From Oceanobacillus saliphilus (GTDB taxonomy: Bacteria; Bacillota; Bacilli; Bacillales; Amphibacillaceae), in the NCBI RefSeq assembly GCF_023522835.1, contig NZ_JALCZU010000003.1, positions 186,001 through 250,000 of the forward strand: 64,000 nt of DNA. The letters are read 5' to 3'. The position numbers and the translations under genes were made by a program. Positions 24,901-33,761 of this stretch are shown piece by piece (position 1 is the first letter of the stretch; each line of letters begins with the position of its first letter). The notes beneath the pieces were generated by a model, which ran no database searches, was not told the origin of the DNA, and saw nothing but the letters and a program-made list of their open reading frames with translations.

Positions 24901-24912
24901 GCAAAAAAGCAT

Positions 24913-24943
24913 AAAATTCCCCCTGAAAATAAGGGGGAAATTT
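24913..24943 (-). terminator. Terminator of the modular gamma-glutamyltranspeptidase gene
   Basis: TTCCCCCT...AGGGGGAA stem with flanking AAA/TTT pairs and a T-rich minus-strand tail, 33 nt after the stop codon. Confidence 0.75.
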
Positions 24944-24975
24944 AAATTAAATCTATTATCCTCAAGCATGAATCA

Positions 24976-27900
24976 TTATTTCCATTGCCTAATCAGACTA
25001 TCTGCGTGGCTTATTAATGCCTTTTTTGCACTCTGTGAAATATGAACTTCCAATTCTTTGTTATTTATTTTCTTCAAAAAGTCTTCCATCTTTTTAATCG
25101 CTTGTTTCATTTCACCATTGTCGTAATGATGTTTTGCTTGACTCAAGGTGGTAGTTAACTGACTTTTAAGTGGATCGTTAACTTCACCGACTGCTATATA
25201 ATGCTCTATAAGATTATTCATTTGTTCGAGAGTTATATCATATGCCATGGCACTTCCGCCACCTCTGCGAACAGCTTCGGCAACAGGCTGCTTATTACCA
25301 TCTGGCATAAATCCAATCCCGTTAAATGATCCTATTCCTTGAGTGAGGTCAGAAATTTCAAATTTATGCCCCAGTGCTTTTAACGCTCCGTATTCTTCTG
25401 TCTCTGCGAATTGCTTTTCAATAATTGTTCTTCCCGATATTTGGTTCTGTTGGGATAGCCTGGCCATTTCAACAGCTTCCGGCAACTCTATACCACGATC
25501 CAAATACGCTAAAATAATTTGTGTAACGGTTGATATAATGGTCAGACTGCCAGGAGCACCACCTGCAAAGACCGGTTCACCATCCTTCATGATAATCGTT
25601 GGAGCCATCGTACTTAACGGTTTCATATGCGGTGCAGCACTATTAGGCTCTCCTTCAGCGGCAAAAGAACGGGTCCGATTAGCCAAAACATCATTTAGTA
25701 AAAATCCATAACCGGGAACAACCATGCCGCTTCCACCAATGGAGACGATCGTATTCGTATATGCAACCACATTTCCATAGGAATCTGCTACGGTTAAATT
25801 AATAGTTTCCCCATTACTTTTTTCTTCGTCCGATTCTTCCGTTTCATCTTGTTCATTTTCTTGAGATTCTATTTGCTCGCTATCAACATAGGAAGCATCC
25901 AGATCCTCAACCCGAATATCACCAACATGAATACTAGAACCAACTGATCCGAACTCATACGCGCCAATCATTAGGCTTCCGGATGTGCTAACCGAATTAT
26001 CCTCTGTCACAAAGCTCCATTCACTTGGCTCTTCATCCTTTCCATTCCATACTTTCACATAAATTTGGTTATTTACAACTTTAAGCCGTAACATCTGTTC
26101 TTCCTCTGTAAATTCATATGCAATGTTATGGAACCATGTGTTACTCCCATTCACTGCTTTGACGAGGCGAATTCTGTCCTCTGACGGCCTGATATCAACC
26201 CCGTATCCATTGTATGGTGAAACAGTCGGAGAAGGATAGTCTGCACGTAGCCAAAATCTCAGATGGGTATTAGAACCTGCTTCCATATCTGTAAATTGGT
26301 ATGGAACGAGCAGCTCGGCATTTTCAGCAGCACGCATAGTTGCAACTGCAGTTCCGTAAGACGTATTTTCTTGCAGCTCAATACGTCCATAACCATCCCC
26401 ACTTTGGTCCATAGTGGAATTTCTCGTATAAAGTGTAAACTTACTGCTATCCCATGGAGCACCAGCATCACCGGTAAATTGATGGGAAAACCCTTCTTCT
26501 GTATAGGTAGGTTCTTCTATTTCCTCTACTACGATGGATCCTATTTTAAAACCGCCTGCACCCTCACCAGTTCTATACTCCCGGGCACTAATAAGTAATC
26601 TACCTGGAGAGGACACGGAATCATCTGCAGTAATCAAGTTCCACTCATCAGGTTCATTCTCCCCATCTTTCCAAACTTTCACAGACAATTGCTCATCCAC
26701 GACCTTAAATCTCAACCATTGCAGTTCATCTGTAATCGTGTGATCGAATCGGCCAATCTCTTGAAGTGAACCATTTACAGTTTTCACGAGTCGAATACTA
26801 TTCCACGCCGATCGGATGTCCACGCCGTATCCGTTACTTGGACTTTGAAGGTTCGTAAAATTGTCTGAACGCAACCAGAAACGCAGGTCCCTGCTATTAC
26901 CTGGATCCATACTGAATGGTACAAGCAATTCCTGATTTCCAGCTGGCTGCATAAGCGCTGACATTCTTGCAGATGATCTATCCTGATCCGCCAGCTCAAC
27001 ACGACCAAATCCTTCCCCATCAAGATCTACTATGCCCCCATCTTGTGTTTCAGTGGAAAATTTACGATTATCCCATCCATCACCCTCACCCCCGGAAAAG
27101 TCATATTCAAATCCAGGTTCTAACTCAGGGCTTCGTTCGTCCGTTTCTTCCACTTGAATTGGCCCTATACTAAAGGAGCCACCACCGTTCGTGTCTTCGA
27201 ATTCAATTGTACTAATTAATAATCTGCCTGGATCTGTAACAGCATCATCTTCGACAACCAGATTCCAGTATTCCGGCTCCTCGTTACCGTCCTTCCATAC
27301 TTTTACAGATAGTTGATTATCTACAACTTTAAATCGCAGCCATTGTAATTCATCTGTCAATTCATGATCGAATTGGGCGAAGACGCCACCTTCACCATCA
27401 GCTCTATTAATTAATCGGATATCATTGTATCCAGAGCGAATTTCCACGCCATATCCATTATGTGGACTGGAGCTTAAATTAAAGCCATCAGCACGTAACC
27501 AAAAACGCATGTACCGATTTGGCCCAAGATCATTAATTCGAAAAGGCACAAGTAATTCCTGATTTTCTGACCATTCCATTTGAGCTGTTGCACGTCCAGC
27601 AGAATTTCTGCGGTCTCCTATATTAAAATTGGCAAACCCCTCTCCATCAAGCTCAAATATCGTGTCATAAGACGTATCTACAAAAAACTTATCTTGATCC
27701 CAAGCATCCCCTTGATTACCTGCAAAATCATAAAAAAAGTTCGCTTCTAGCTCAGGTAATGGATCAGGAGTACGATTTGGATCTTCTTCATATTTCCAAG
27801 CATCTCCAGGAGCAATTTTCCCAATAGCTGCCGTATCATTTATTTGCTGACGGCGATCTGCAGCAAACTGTTTTGAGATCAATCCATTAACTGGTACATC

Positions 27901-28986
27901 GATATGTTCGGGATCGGCATGGTAGGCACTCCGATCAGCAAATCCCAGACGGGAAGCTTCCATAAAATAATGATAAAATTCTGTATCTGACATATTGCTG
28001 AGATCATAGCCTTCAAGAATATTAAGTATTTCTCCAATTAAAAGACCGCCACTTGACACAGGAGGCATTCCATAAAAATCATATCCCCTATATGTCGTAG
28101 TGATTGGTTCTCCGGTAACTACCTTATAAGCGGCAAGATCTTCCATTGTCATTTCTCCTGCTAAAACCTCAGAACCAGGGTTATCTATTGTTGGTGGATG
28201 ATTTACCGCTTCTATAATTGCCTCTCCAATCTCGCCATTATAAAAAACTTCACTTCCATGCTCAGCTATCAGCTCAAACGCATATGCTAAATCTGGATTT
28301 TTTAACACACTTCCTGCCTCGGGAATTTCTCCGTTTTCTGTTAAGAAAGTCTCGGAAGTGGATTCAAACAAACGGAAACGCTCTGCATTTTCCGTAACCT
28401 CTCTAACAAAGTTATCATCGATGACAAACCCTTCTTTAGCTAATTTAATAGCAGGTTGAAGCACCTCTTTTAATGTCATCGTTCCATAGTTGTCCAAAGC
28501 TTCTTCCCATGCTAATACGGTACCAGGGACTCCTACAGATCTCCCTCCATTTATACGTACGTCACTTGGGTAAATATCCCCGTTCTCATCCTCAAAGGAT
28601 TCTATATTAAACGAAGCAGGAGACATAGAACGATGGGTAAGCGTTACATTCTCTTCTTCCTCTGCCAGGAAGATATTCATCATTCCCCCACCACCAATTC
28701 CACCTGAAAATGGACGGGTTAAATTTTGTACAGCGGCCGCAGCAACAGCTGCATCAATTGCATTTCCGCCTTTTTCCATCATTTCGATGGCCGCCTGTGA
28801 AGCTAGAGGATGCTCTGTTGCTACTGCTCCCCCATTTCCTATTGCACTAGGTTCCTGGTCATAGTAAGGGTTTACAAAATCCGCCTCATAATCAAAACCT
28901 GTAGCCTGTACACTCGCTAATGGAGCAAAAAATAATAGAACACTGAAAAGAATAGATACTATTTGCTTGTATTTATTTTTGTACAT
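24976..28986 (-). CDS. ggt: Secreted gamma-glutamyltranspeptidase with three inserted repeat modules and a C-terminal FIMAH-like domain
   Basis: A 1336-residue protein, over twice the usual size (about 580). Signal peptide 1-28, then the GGT large-subunit fold (GNAIDAAVAAAAVQNLTRPF, GIGGGGMMNIF, PPVSSGGLLIG). At about 415 it is broken by three tandem ~205-residue modules (starting near 415, 625, 832) sharing YDFxGxxGDxWD, LRFWLRxD, NGYGVxIRS, LQWLRFKVVDxQLSVKVWKDG and PGRLLIS, which look like LamG/concanavalin-type sandwiches. After an acidic linker comes the small subunit from the predicted nucleophile Thr1061 (NGET-INLTVADSYGNVVAYTNT), the PLSTMAPTI and GAPGSLTI motifs, and a helical tail (about 1260-1336) like the FIMAH domain. 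ATG 28986 follows GGGGG. It should act outside the cell on gamma-glutamyl compounds while bound to a surface or polymer. Confidence 0.88.
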   Translation of the reverse strand: MYKNKYKQIVSILFSVLLFFAPLASVQATGFDYEADFVNPYYDQEPSAIGNGGAVATEHPLASQAAIEMMEKGGNAIDAAVAAAAVQNLTRPFSGGIGGGGMMNIFLAEEEENVTLTHRSMSPASFNIESFEDENGDIYPSDVRINGGRSVGVPGTVLAWEEALDNYGTMTLKEVLQPAIKLAKEGFVIDDNFVREVTENAERFRLFESTSETFLTENGEIPEAGSVLKNPDLAYAFELIAEHGSEVFYNGEIGEAIIEAVNHPPTIDNPGSEVLAGEMTMEDLAAYKVVTGEPITTTYRGYDFYGMPPVSSGGLLIGEILNILEGYDLSNMSDTEFYHYFMEASRLGFADRSAYHADPEHIDVPVNGLISKQFAADRRQQINDTAAIGKIAPGDAWKYEEDPNRTPDPLPELEANFFYDFAGNQGDAWDQDKFFVDTSYDTIFELDGEGFANFNIGDRRNSAGRATAQMEWSENQELLVPFRINDLGPNRYMRFWLRADGFNLSSSPHNGYGVEIRSGYNDIRLINRADGEGGVFAQFDHELTDELQWLRFKVVDNQLSVKVWKDGNEEPEYWNLVVEDDAVTDPGRLLISTIEFEDTNGGGSFSIGPIQVEETDERSPELEPGFEYDFSGGEGDGWDNRKFSTETQDGGIVDLDGEGFGRVELADQDRSSARMSALMQPAGNQELLVPFSMDPGNSRDLRFWLRSDNFTNLQSPSNGYGVDIRSAWNSIRLVKTVNGSLQEIGRFDHTITDELQWLRFKVVDEQLSVKVWKDGENEPDEWNLITADDSVSSPGRLLISAREYRTGEGAGGFKIGSIVVEEIEEPTYTEEGFSHQFTGDAGAPWDSSKFTLYTRNSTMDQSGDGYGRIELQENTSYGTAVATMRAAENAELLVPYQFTDMEAGSNTHLRFWLRADYPSPTVSPYNGYGVDIRPSEDRIRLVKAVNGSNTWFHNIAYEFTEEEQMLRLKVVNNQIYVKVWNGKDEEPSEWSFVTEDNSVSTSGSLMIGAYEFGSVGSSIHVGDIRVEDLDASYVDSEQIESQENEQDETEESDEEKSNGETINLTVADSYGNVVAYTNTIVSIGGSGMVVPGYGFLLNDVLANRTRSFAAEGEPNSAAPHMKPLSTMAPTIIMKDGEPVFAGGAPGSLTIISTVTQIILAYLDRGIELPEAVEMARLSQQNQISGRTIIEKQFAETEEYGALKALGHKFEISDLTQGIGSFNGIGFMPDGNKQPVAEAVRRGGGSAMAYDITLEQMNNLIEHYIAVGEVNDPLKSQLTTTLSQAKHHYDNGEMKQAIKKMEDFLKKINNKELEVHISQSAKKALISHADSLIRQWK

Positions 28987-29400
28987 CAACTTTCCCCCTT
29001 TGATAGACTCATAAAATAACATATTACGTTATCCCATTTATTTTAATTAATTCTATAATATAAAGATTCAAAATACAATCTATTATTTTTAAATTATACT
29101 ATAGAACTATCTATGAACGATATATCTAATTCTAATTATCTACTCCGTGATAGAGAAATCTGTGGGTTATAGTTGGGACATATTGTGATCCTAGTAAAAG
29201 AGAGCGGATGTCTGATGCTTTTTGATTGTTTGGTATGGAAATCGTCTATGTCAGGTTTTCCTTTTTTCCTTTTTTCCTAGTCTACATGCTGCGTTATTAG
29301 TTATTTCAGGATAACGTGAAAACTCCCCCTCAGACAGCCAGATATTTAAATCTCGTTGTCTGAAAGGGAGCATCTTCTATCAGTTACCGGTTTTTTCCTA
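28987..29400. other. Gene-free stretch between purU and ggt
   Basis: AT-rich sequence that must carry the ggt promoter (right to left) and the purU terminator at its left end. No gene or dispersed repeat was recognised in 29050-29320. Confidence 0.5.
29323..29370 (-). terminator. Terminator of purU
   Basis: CTCCC/GGGAG and CAGACA/TGTCTG arms form a stem with a small internal loop. The minus-strand tail is TTTT. It lies 31 nt beyond the purU stop. Confidence 0.8.
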
Positions 29401-30300
29401 TTAAAAAACGATCGTCTTATTTTGATGTACAATCACACGGTCATCCAAATGCCACTTCACAGCTCGAGCAAGCACACTCCGCTCGATCGACTGGCCGATT
29501 TTTTTCATATCTTCTCCATTATCGCGGTGATCGACCCTGCCGATATCCTGTTCGATGATTGGCCCCTCGTCCAAATCACTTGTTACATAATGGGAAGTAG
29601 CCCCAATCATTTTCACTCCACGCTGGTAGGCACGTTCATAAGGCTTCGCGCCAATAAATGCCGGGAGGAAGGAATGGTGTATGTTGATAATCCGGTTTTC
29701 ATACCCTTGGACAAATTCATTTGTGAGGATTTGCATATAGCGTGCTAGCACAATTAGATCCACATCATATTGCTCGAGCAGCTGTTTCTGCTTTTCTTCC
29801 ACTTGCTTGCGTATTTCCTTGTTTGCTGGAATGTAATAAAACGGGATGCCCAGTGATTCCACCATTTCACGCGCTGTTTCATGATTGCTGATGACAAGAG
29901 AAATATTGGCCATGAGATCGCCGCTTTGCCATTCCCAAAGAAGTTCGAGCAGGCAATGCGGTTCTTTCGAAACAAAGATTGCCATATTTTTGAGTTTACT
30001 CACATACATGATCTTCCAGTCCATTTGAAACTTCTCTGCCAGTGGAAGGAATTCCTCTTCCAGTCTTACTGCCCGATTTTTCAAGTTCGGACAGTCAAAC
30101 TCAATCCGCATGAAAAATTCGCCACCTTCAGGGTCCATCGTATATTGATTAGATGCTACAATGTTAGCTCCATGCTCATATAGAAATTGAGAAACGGCTG
30201 CCACAATTCCAGGCTGGTCGGGACACTTGATTAGAAAACGTGCCCTGTCTTCATTTTTATCTTGATATGCTTTTATTTTCCCTTCAGAATAACTGTTCAT
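29401..30300 (-). CDS. purU: Formyltetrahydrofolate deformylase
   Basis: A 299-residue PurU. An N-terminal ACT domain (about 18-95, FLIKCPDQPGIVAAVSQFLY) is joined to a formyltransferase-like hydrolase domain with the catalytic Asn/His/Asp set (INIHHSFLPAFIGAKPYERA, GATSHYVTSDLDEGPIIEQD). It hydrolyses 10-formyl-THF to formate and THF, balancing one-carbon units and supplying formate to PurT-type purine synthesis in some species. ATG 30300 follows GGGGGATAGGA; the frame extends upstream to 30411 only by reading through a family A repeat. It has its own terminator. Confidence 0.94.
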   Translation of the reverse strand: MNSYSEGKIKAYQDKNEDRARFLIKCPDQPGIVAAVSQFLYEHGANIVASNQYTMDPEGGEFFMRIEFDCPNLKNRAVRLEEEFLPLAEKFQMDWKIMYVSKLKNMAIFVSKEPHCLLELLWEWQSGDLMANISLVISNHETAREMVESLGIPFYYIPANKEIRKQVEEKQKQLLEQYDVDLIVLARYMQILTNEFVQGYENRIINIHHSFLPAFIGAKPYERAYQRGVKMIGATSHYVTSDLDEGPIIEQDIGRVDHRDNGEDMKKIGQSIERSVLARAVKWHLDDRVIVHQNKTIVF

Positions 30301-30324
30301 AATCCTATCCCCCATTTTATACTT

Positions 30325-30352
30325 GGAACCTGTCATTCCCCGGTTTTTGTCG
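30325..30352 (-). repeat. Family A repeat upstream of purU
   Basis: GGAACCTGTCATTCCCCGG followed by TTTTTGTCG on the plus strand. It lies just upstream of the purU ribosome binding site, so it is probably in the leader mRNA or promoter. Confidence 0.75.
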
Positions 30353-30443
30353 TGATTGTCGAATTCAACAGCGATGATCCATACCAAAAGGCTACCACTG
30401 TTTAATGTCAAAATGAAACATTAACTATTATAGCCTTTTTCAT

Positions 30444-30472
30444 TCGATAAATTTCAGGGAGTTATAGGCACC
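30444..30472 (+). repeat. Family A repeat beyond the subtilase stop
   Basis: TCGATAAATTTCAGGG followed by AGTTATAGGCACC. The subtilase stop region repeats its edge: TAGGTTCC at the stop and TAGGTGCC 10 nt on. Confidence 0.75.
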
Positions 30473-30482
30473 TAACTGGAAC

Positions 30483-32555
30483 CTAACTAAATAGGCTGCC
30501 TATCCAGTTAAATAGTGTTGCAAATAAGTTTCCGATAAAGTTGAAGAAGCGTACAAATATATTTTTGTTTTCGTTCTCTTTTTCTTCTGTTTTCTCTTCA
30601 TCTAATGTTTCATCTAATGTTTCATCTAATGTATCGTCAGCCTGTTGTGACAGTTCGATTTGTTCCTTTTTTTCAGCTTCATTTTCTTCCAAGTCACTTA
30701 TGTTTTCTTTATTTTCCCCAGCATTAAGTGAGGCATTGATTTTATCTGAATCTACTGGTGCAGCATTTGCCCGACCACTTACTTGAGATGTTCTCCCTGC
30801 AGTTGGTTTATTGGAAGACACTTCTTTATTAACCTCGTTCTCTTTTGCAATCATCCCTGATTCGACTGGAGCGCCTTTTGAATCATTAGCAAAGCTAGGT
30901 AATGCTGATACCGCTTCTTGCTCCGAACTCTGCTCTTCCCTCGTTGAGCTGCGTTGCTGGTTTTCAGCAGCAGAATCCTTTTCACGTACCAAAGCGACTT
31001 GCTCATTAACTATTTCTTCCGTAGTGTTCTGTTTCTTTCCAACCTCATCGTTTTCCGAAGTTTTTTCATCGGCTTTTTCTTTAATGACGACTGCTTCATC
31101 TTCCATAACCGCTTCATCAACTACATCAGGTTCAGTAGCCTCGGTACGTGCTATGAAGACTGTACCTTCAGATTGATTGCCGAAATGATCCTCGGTATAA
31201 AAAGCAAATGCATATTCCGTATCAGCTTCCAATCCTTCAACAAGATAAACAGATTCGTTACCTTTCTCAACCGTTGTTAAATAGGAATCCTCCAAGTAAA
31301 TCTCCACAAAAGCGAAATCATCATCTGCTGGATTTTCCCAGCTTATCGAAAGGGAATCAGAAGTTGCTTCATTTAATTTAATGTTTGTAACTTCTCCTGG
31401 AGCAATTTGATCATCAGGAGTGTAGGTTATAAACCCATGACCGTAAAGGGGATCTCTTCCTGCTTTACCTAAATCCTGTGAATGGTTTATTAGTTCTTTC
31501 CGCAGTTCACTATTTGTCATCTGGGGAAATTTTTGCTTCAATACTGCAAGCATTCCGGTTACATGTGGTGATGCTTGTGATGTACCGCTTCCCATCCCAT
31601 ATGATCCATTTAAAAAAGTACTGATGATATTAATGCCAGGTGCAGAAAACTCCACTTCCGGTCCAGTTGCAGAAAACCACGTAATATTCAAACGGCCATC
31701 TACAGCGGAAACTCCGATAACACTCTCATATTTTGCCGGATAAGTGACACTATTCCCATCATTGCCACTTGCTCCAACGACAAGCAATCCGGAATCATAG
31801 GCATGATCCAGCATATTACGCAATGGTTCACTATCATCATCAGTACCTAAGGAAAGGTTAATAATATCCATGTTGTTTTCAATGGACCATTCAATAGCCT
31901 TCATTACATTGACTACCTCTCCTTCACCATCGGCATCGAGAGCCTTGACAGCATAAAGGTTGGATTCCGGCGCAATACCGACAACTCCCGTATCATTCCG
32001 TAATGAACCGATAACACCAGCCACATGTGTCCCGTGGCCATTATCATCGATCCATTCTGTTGTATAATTGACCGTTGAATGTCCGCCAGAGATTTTGAGA
32101 TCAGGGTGTGGGGCGATACCAGTGTCAATAATTGCTATATTAATATTCTTACCGGTAAAACCTTCTGCCCACGCAAATGGAGCACCGGTTGATTGTATAT
32201 TCCAATGTTCTGTTTCCTTTACGCTATCCGTTTCGGAAACTTCTGTTATGGTTTGAGCTGTATTTGATAGTTTTATAGCTTTATTATTCTCTATGTACGT
32301 AATATTGGGATTTTCATAGAATTCGTTTAAACTATTTCGGTCAATTGTTACGGCAACAGCAGCTATACTACTAAAATCAGACTCCAATTCACTACTTTTT
32401 TCTAAAATTAGCTGTCTACCAGCTTCATTTTCATAACCTATAATTACCTCAACGTCATTACTATCCATACCATAGGAGCTAACAGGATGAAATGAAATGA
32501 GAACTAATACAGAAAAAAATAGACACATCAGACGATTAAACGTTACTTTGGACAA
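30483..32555 (-). CDS. Secreted subtilisin-family serine protease with Fn3 domain and hydrophobic C-terminal tail
   Basis: A 690-residue S8 peptidase: signal peptide (about 1-29), inhibitor-like propeptide (about 34-95), catalytic domain (about 115-375) with Asp144 (IIDTG), His174 (NGHGTHVAG) and Ser326 (GTSQASPH), then a fibronectin type III domain (about 385-475) and a long acidic, disordered region (480-660) containing three TLDE units coded by a 12-bp repeat. The last 25 residues are hydrophobic and aromatic (IFVRFFNFIGNLFATLFNWI), perhaps a membrane or wall anchor. The start is TTG at 32555 after AAGGAG. It should process proteins or peptides outside the cell. The stop touches a family A repeat. 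Confidence 0.9.
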   Translation of the reverse strand: MSKVTFNRLMCLFFSVLVLISFHPVSSYGMDSNDVEVIIGYENEAGRQLILEKSSELESDFSSIAAVAVTIDRNSLNEFYENPNITYIENNKAIKLSNTAQTITEVSETDSVKETEHWNIQSTGAPFAWAEGFTGKNINIAIIDTGIAPHPDLKISGGHSTVNYTTEWIDDNGHGTHVAGVIGSLRNDTGVVGIAPESNLYAVKALDADGEGEVVNVMKAIEWSIENNMDIINLSLGTDDDSEPLRNMLDHAYDSGLLVVGASGNDGNSVTYPAKYESVIGVSAVDGRLNITWFSATGPEVEFSAPGINIISTFLNGSYGMGSGTSQASPHVTGMLAVLKQKFPQMTNSELRKELINHSQDLGKAGRDPLYGHGFITYTPDDQIAPGEVTNIKLNEATSDSLSISWENPADDDFAFVEIYLEDSYLTTVEKGNESVYLVEGLEADTEYAFAFYTEDHFGNQSEGTVFIARTEATEPDVVDEAVMEDEAVVIKEKADEKTSENDEVGKKQNTTEEIVNEQVALVREKDSAAENQQRSSTREEQSSEQEAVSALPSFANDSKGAPVESGMIAKENEVNKEVSSNKPTAGRTSQVSGRANAAPVDSDKINASLNAGENKENISDLEENEAEKKEQIELSQQADDTLDETLDETLDEEKTEEKENENKNIFVRFFNFIGNLFATLFNWIGSLFS
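30601..30636. repeat. Three tandem 12-bp units inside the subtilase gene
   Basis: ATCTAATGTTTC-type units repeat three times (last diverging to ATCTAATGTATC) and encode TLDE-TLDE-TLDE. The number of units could vary by slippage. Confidence 0.8.
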
Positions 32556-32621
32556 TTATCAAATCTCCTTCTCTATCTTTCTATCTTTCTATCTAGTAAC
32601 TAAATTTTACCACTAATGTCT

Positions 32622-32659
32622 GGTGCCTGTCACTCCCCGATTTTTGTCAGAATTTGTCG
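32622..32659 (-). repeat. Family A repeat
   Basis: GGTGCCTGTCACTCCCCGA followed by TTTTTGTCAGAATTTGTCG on the plus strand, with a doubled TGTC end. Confidence 0.8.
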
Positions 32660-32846
32660 CGGGAAAATGCTGCATCATTCTTTACAGCTTTCATCGTTCC
32701 CTATTATTGTTCTCTACTACATCCAATTTTCCGAGCGCAAGAATATTTACAGCACAATGGTAACTACCACCAATGCAATGATATACAGACCAAGACCATT
32801 GAATGTATCCTCTTTCACCCATTATATTTGAGGCAAAACGAGACTT

Positions 32847-32875
32847 TCGACAAAGATAAGGGAGTCACAGGCACC
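32847..32875 (+). repeat. Family A repeat
   Basis: TCGACAAAGATAAGGG followed by AGTCACAGGCACC, about 70 nt before the TPP riboswitch. It faces the copy at 32622, giving an inverted pair 190 nt apart. Confidence 0.8.
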
Positions 32876-32947
32876 TTTCCACCACTTTCATCTCTTTACA
32901 ATATTCCCTGGTCGTGTTATGGTGTATTTAGAAAATTTAATATTTAG

Positions 32948-33045
32948 TAGCACTAGGGGAGCTGTATGAACGGCTGAGAAGAACGGATTAGTTCTGACCC
33001 TTTGCACCCGAACTGGATAATACCAGCGTGGGGAAGTGCGGTCGA
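32948..33045 (+). promoter_or_regulatory. TPP riboswitch (thi box) of the ykoFEDC operon
   Basis: The conserved core reads GGGGAGCTGTATGAACGGCT, GAGA..., GACCCTTTGCACCCG, AACTGGATAATACCAGCG and TGGGGAAGTG. These are the pyrimidine- and pyrophosphate-sensing helices of the thiamine pyrophosphate aptamer. It is followed by an intrinsic terminator and ykoF. Confidence 0.95.
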
Positions 33046-33089
33046 CATGTATATCAGCATTTTCTGCAATTGCAAAGATACCTACAATG

Positions 33090-33121
33090 AGACTGCATTC
33101 CACTGGGATGCAGTCTTTTTA
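33090..33121 (+). terminator. Riboswitch-controlled terminator before ykoF
   Basis: AGACTGCAT/ATGCAGTCT stem followed by TTTTT, 25 nt before ykoF. With TPP bound this hairpin should form and stop transcription, the known mode in bacilli. Confidence 0.92.
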
Positions 33122-33146
33122 ATGGGAAAAAAGAGGAGGAATTTAC

Positions 33147-33761
33147 ATGGTCAATCAAAATCAAACATGTACAAAAAGCGATATCGCAGGAGCAAGTTTT
33201 TCCATTCATCCAATGAGCAATCAGTTTATCGATATCATTTTAGGGGCGCTCGAAGAAGTCGATACATCAAAAGTTCATATGAAAACGGATGACGTCACAA
33301 CTACAGTAAGGGGAAAGCTTGTTCACATATTCGATGTCACAAAAGCAGTTTTTCTTCACGCTGCAAAGACAGGGGAACATGTGGCATTCCAGGCAACATA
33401 TTCTCTCGGTTGTCCAGGGGATTCGCAAGGGGAAGCATATATGGCTGAAGATGAAACAGCTCTCAATGCCGAGTCTGTAAAAAATATAACACAACCTGTT
33501 GCATCTAAATTTTCCTTGTATCCACTTGGTGGCGGCAATTATATGGATGTCATTTATGAGCAAATCGAAGCAATGAGAGAACATGTTACCGTCTCCCATG
33601 CCCATTATTCAACACGTCTGGATGGGGAGGCAGTAGCCATCTTTGAAGGACTGGAACAGGTTTTCAAAGCAACCGTAGACGGTGGCTCGAGCCATACCGT
33701 TATGACCGTCTCCATCTCAGCAAACAGTCCATCCCATAAAGGAGACGTAAAAAATGGCTAA
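33147..33761 (+). CDS. ykoF: YkoF thiamine/HMP-binding protein
   Basis: A 204-residue protein of the YkoF family, two ferredoxin-like repeats (about 15-100 and 115-200) that bind thiamine. The motifs GASFSIHPMSNQFIDIILGA and SKFSLYPLGGGNYMDVIYEQ show the internal repeat. In Bacillus subtilis YkoF accompanies the YkoEDC transporter, probably for hydroxymethylpyrimidine or thiamine uptake. A GAGGAGG site lies before the ATG. It overlaps ykoE by 8 nt and is the first gene under the TPP riboswitch. Confidence 0.93.
   Translation: MVNQNQTCTKSDIAGASFSIHPMSNQFIDIILGALEEVDTSKVHMKTDDVTTTVRGKLVHIFDVTKAVFLHAAKTGEHVAFQATYSLGCPGDSQGEAYMAEDETALNAESVKNITQPVASKFSLYPLGGGNYMDVIYEQIEAMREHVTVSHAHYSTRLDGEAVAIFEGLEQVFKATVDGGSSHTVMTVSISANSPSHKGDVKNG

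Larger units (their letters stand above)
32556..33146. other. Region between the subtilase gene and ykoF
   Basis: Carries the subtilase promoter (minus strand), a CTTTCTAT tandem run near 32572-32594, two family A repeats (32622-32659, 32847-32875), then the TPP riboswitch and its terminator for ykoFEDC. No gene is seen. Confidence 0.7.

Noticed and set aside
30301-30411. Longer start for purU (MTLNSGSLLVW...).
   Set aside because: The extension crosses a family A repeat and adds residues absent from the family; ATG 30300 fits.
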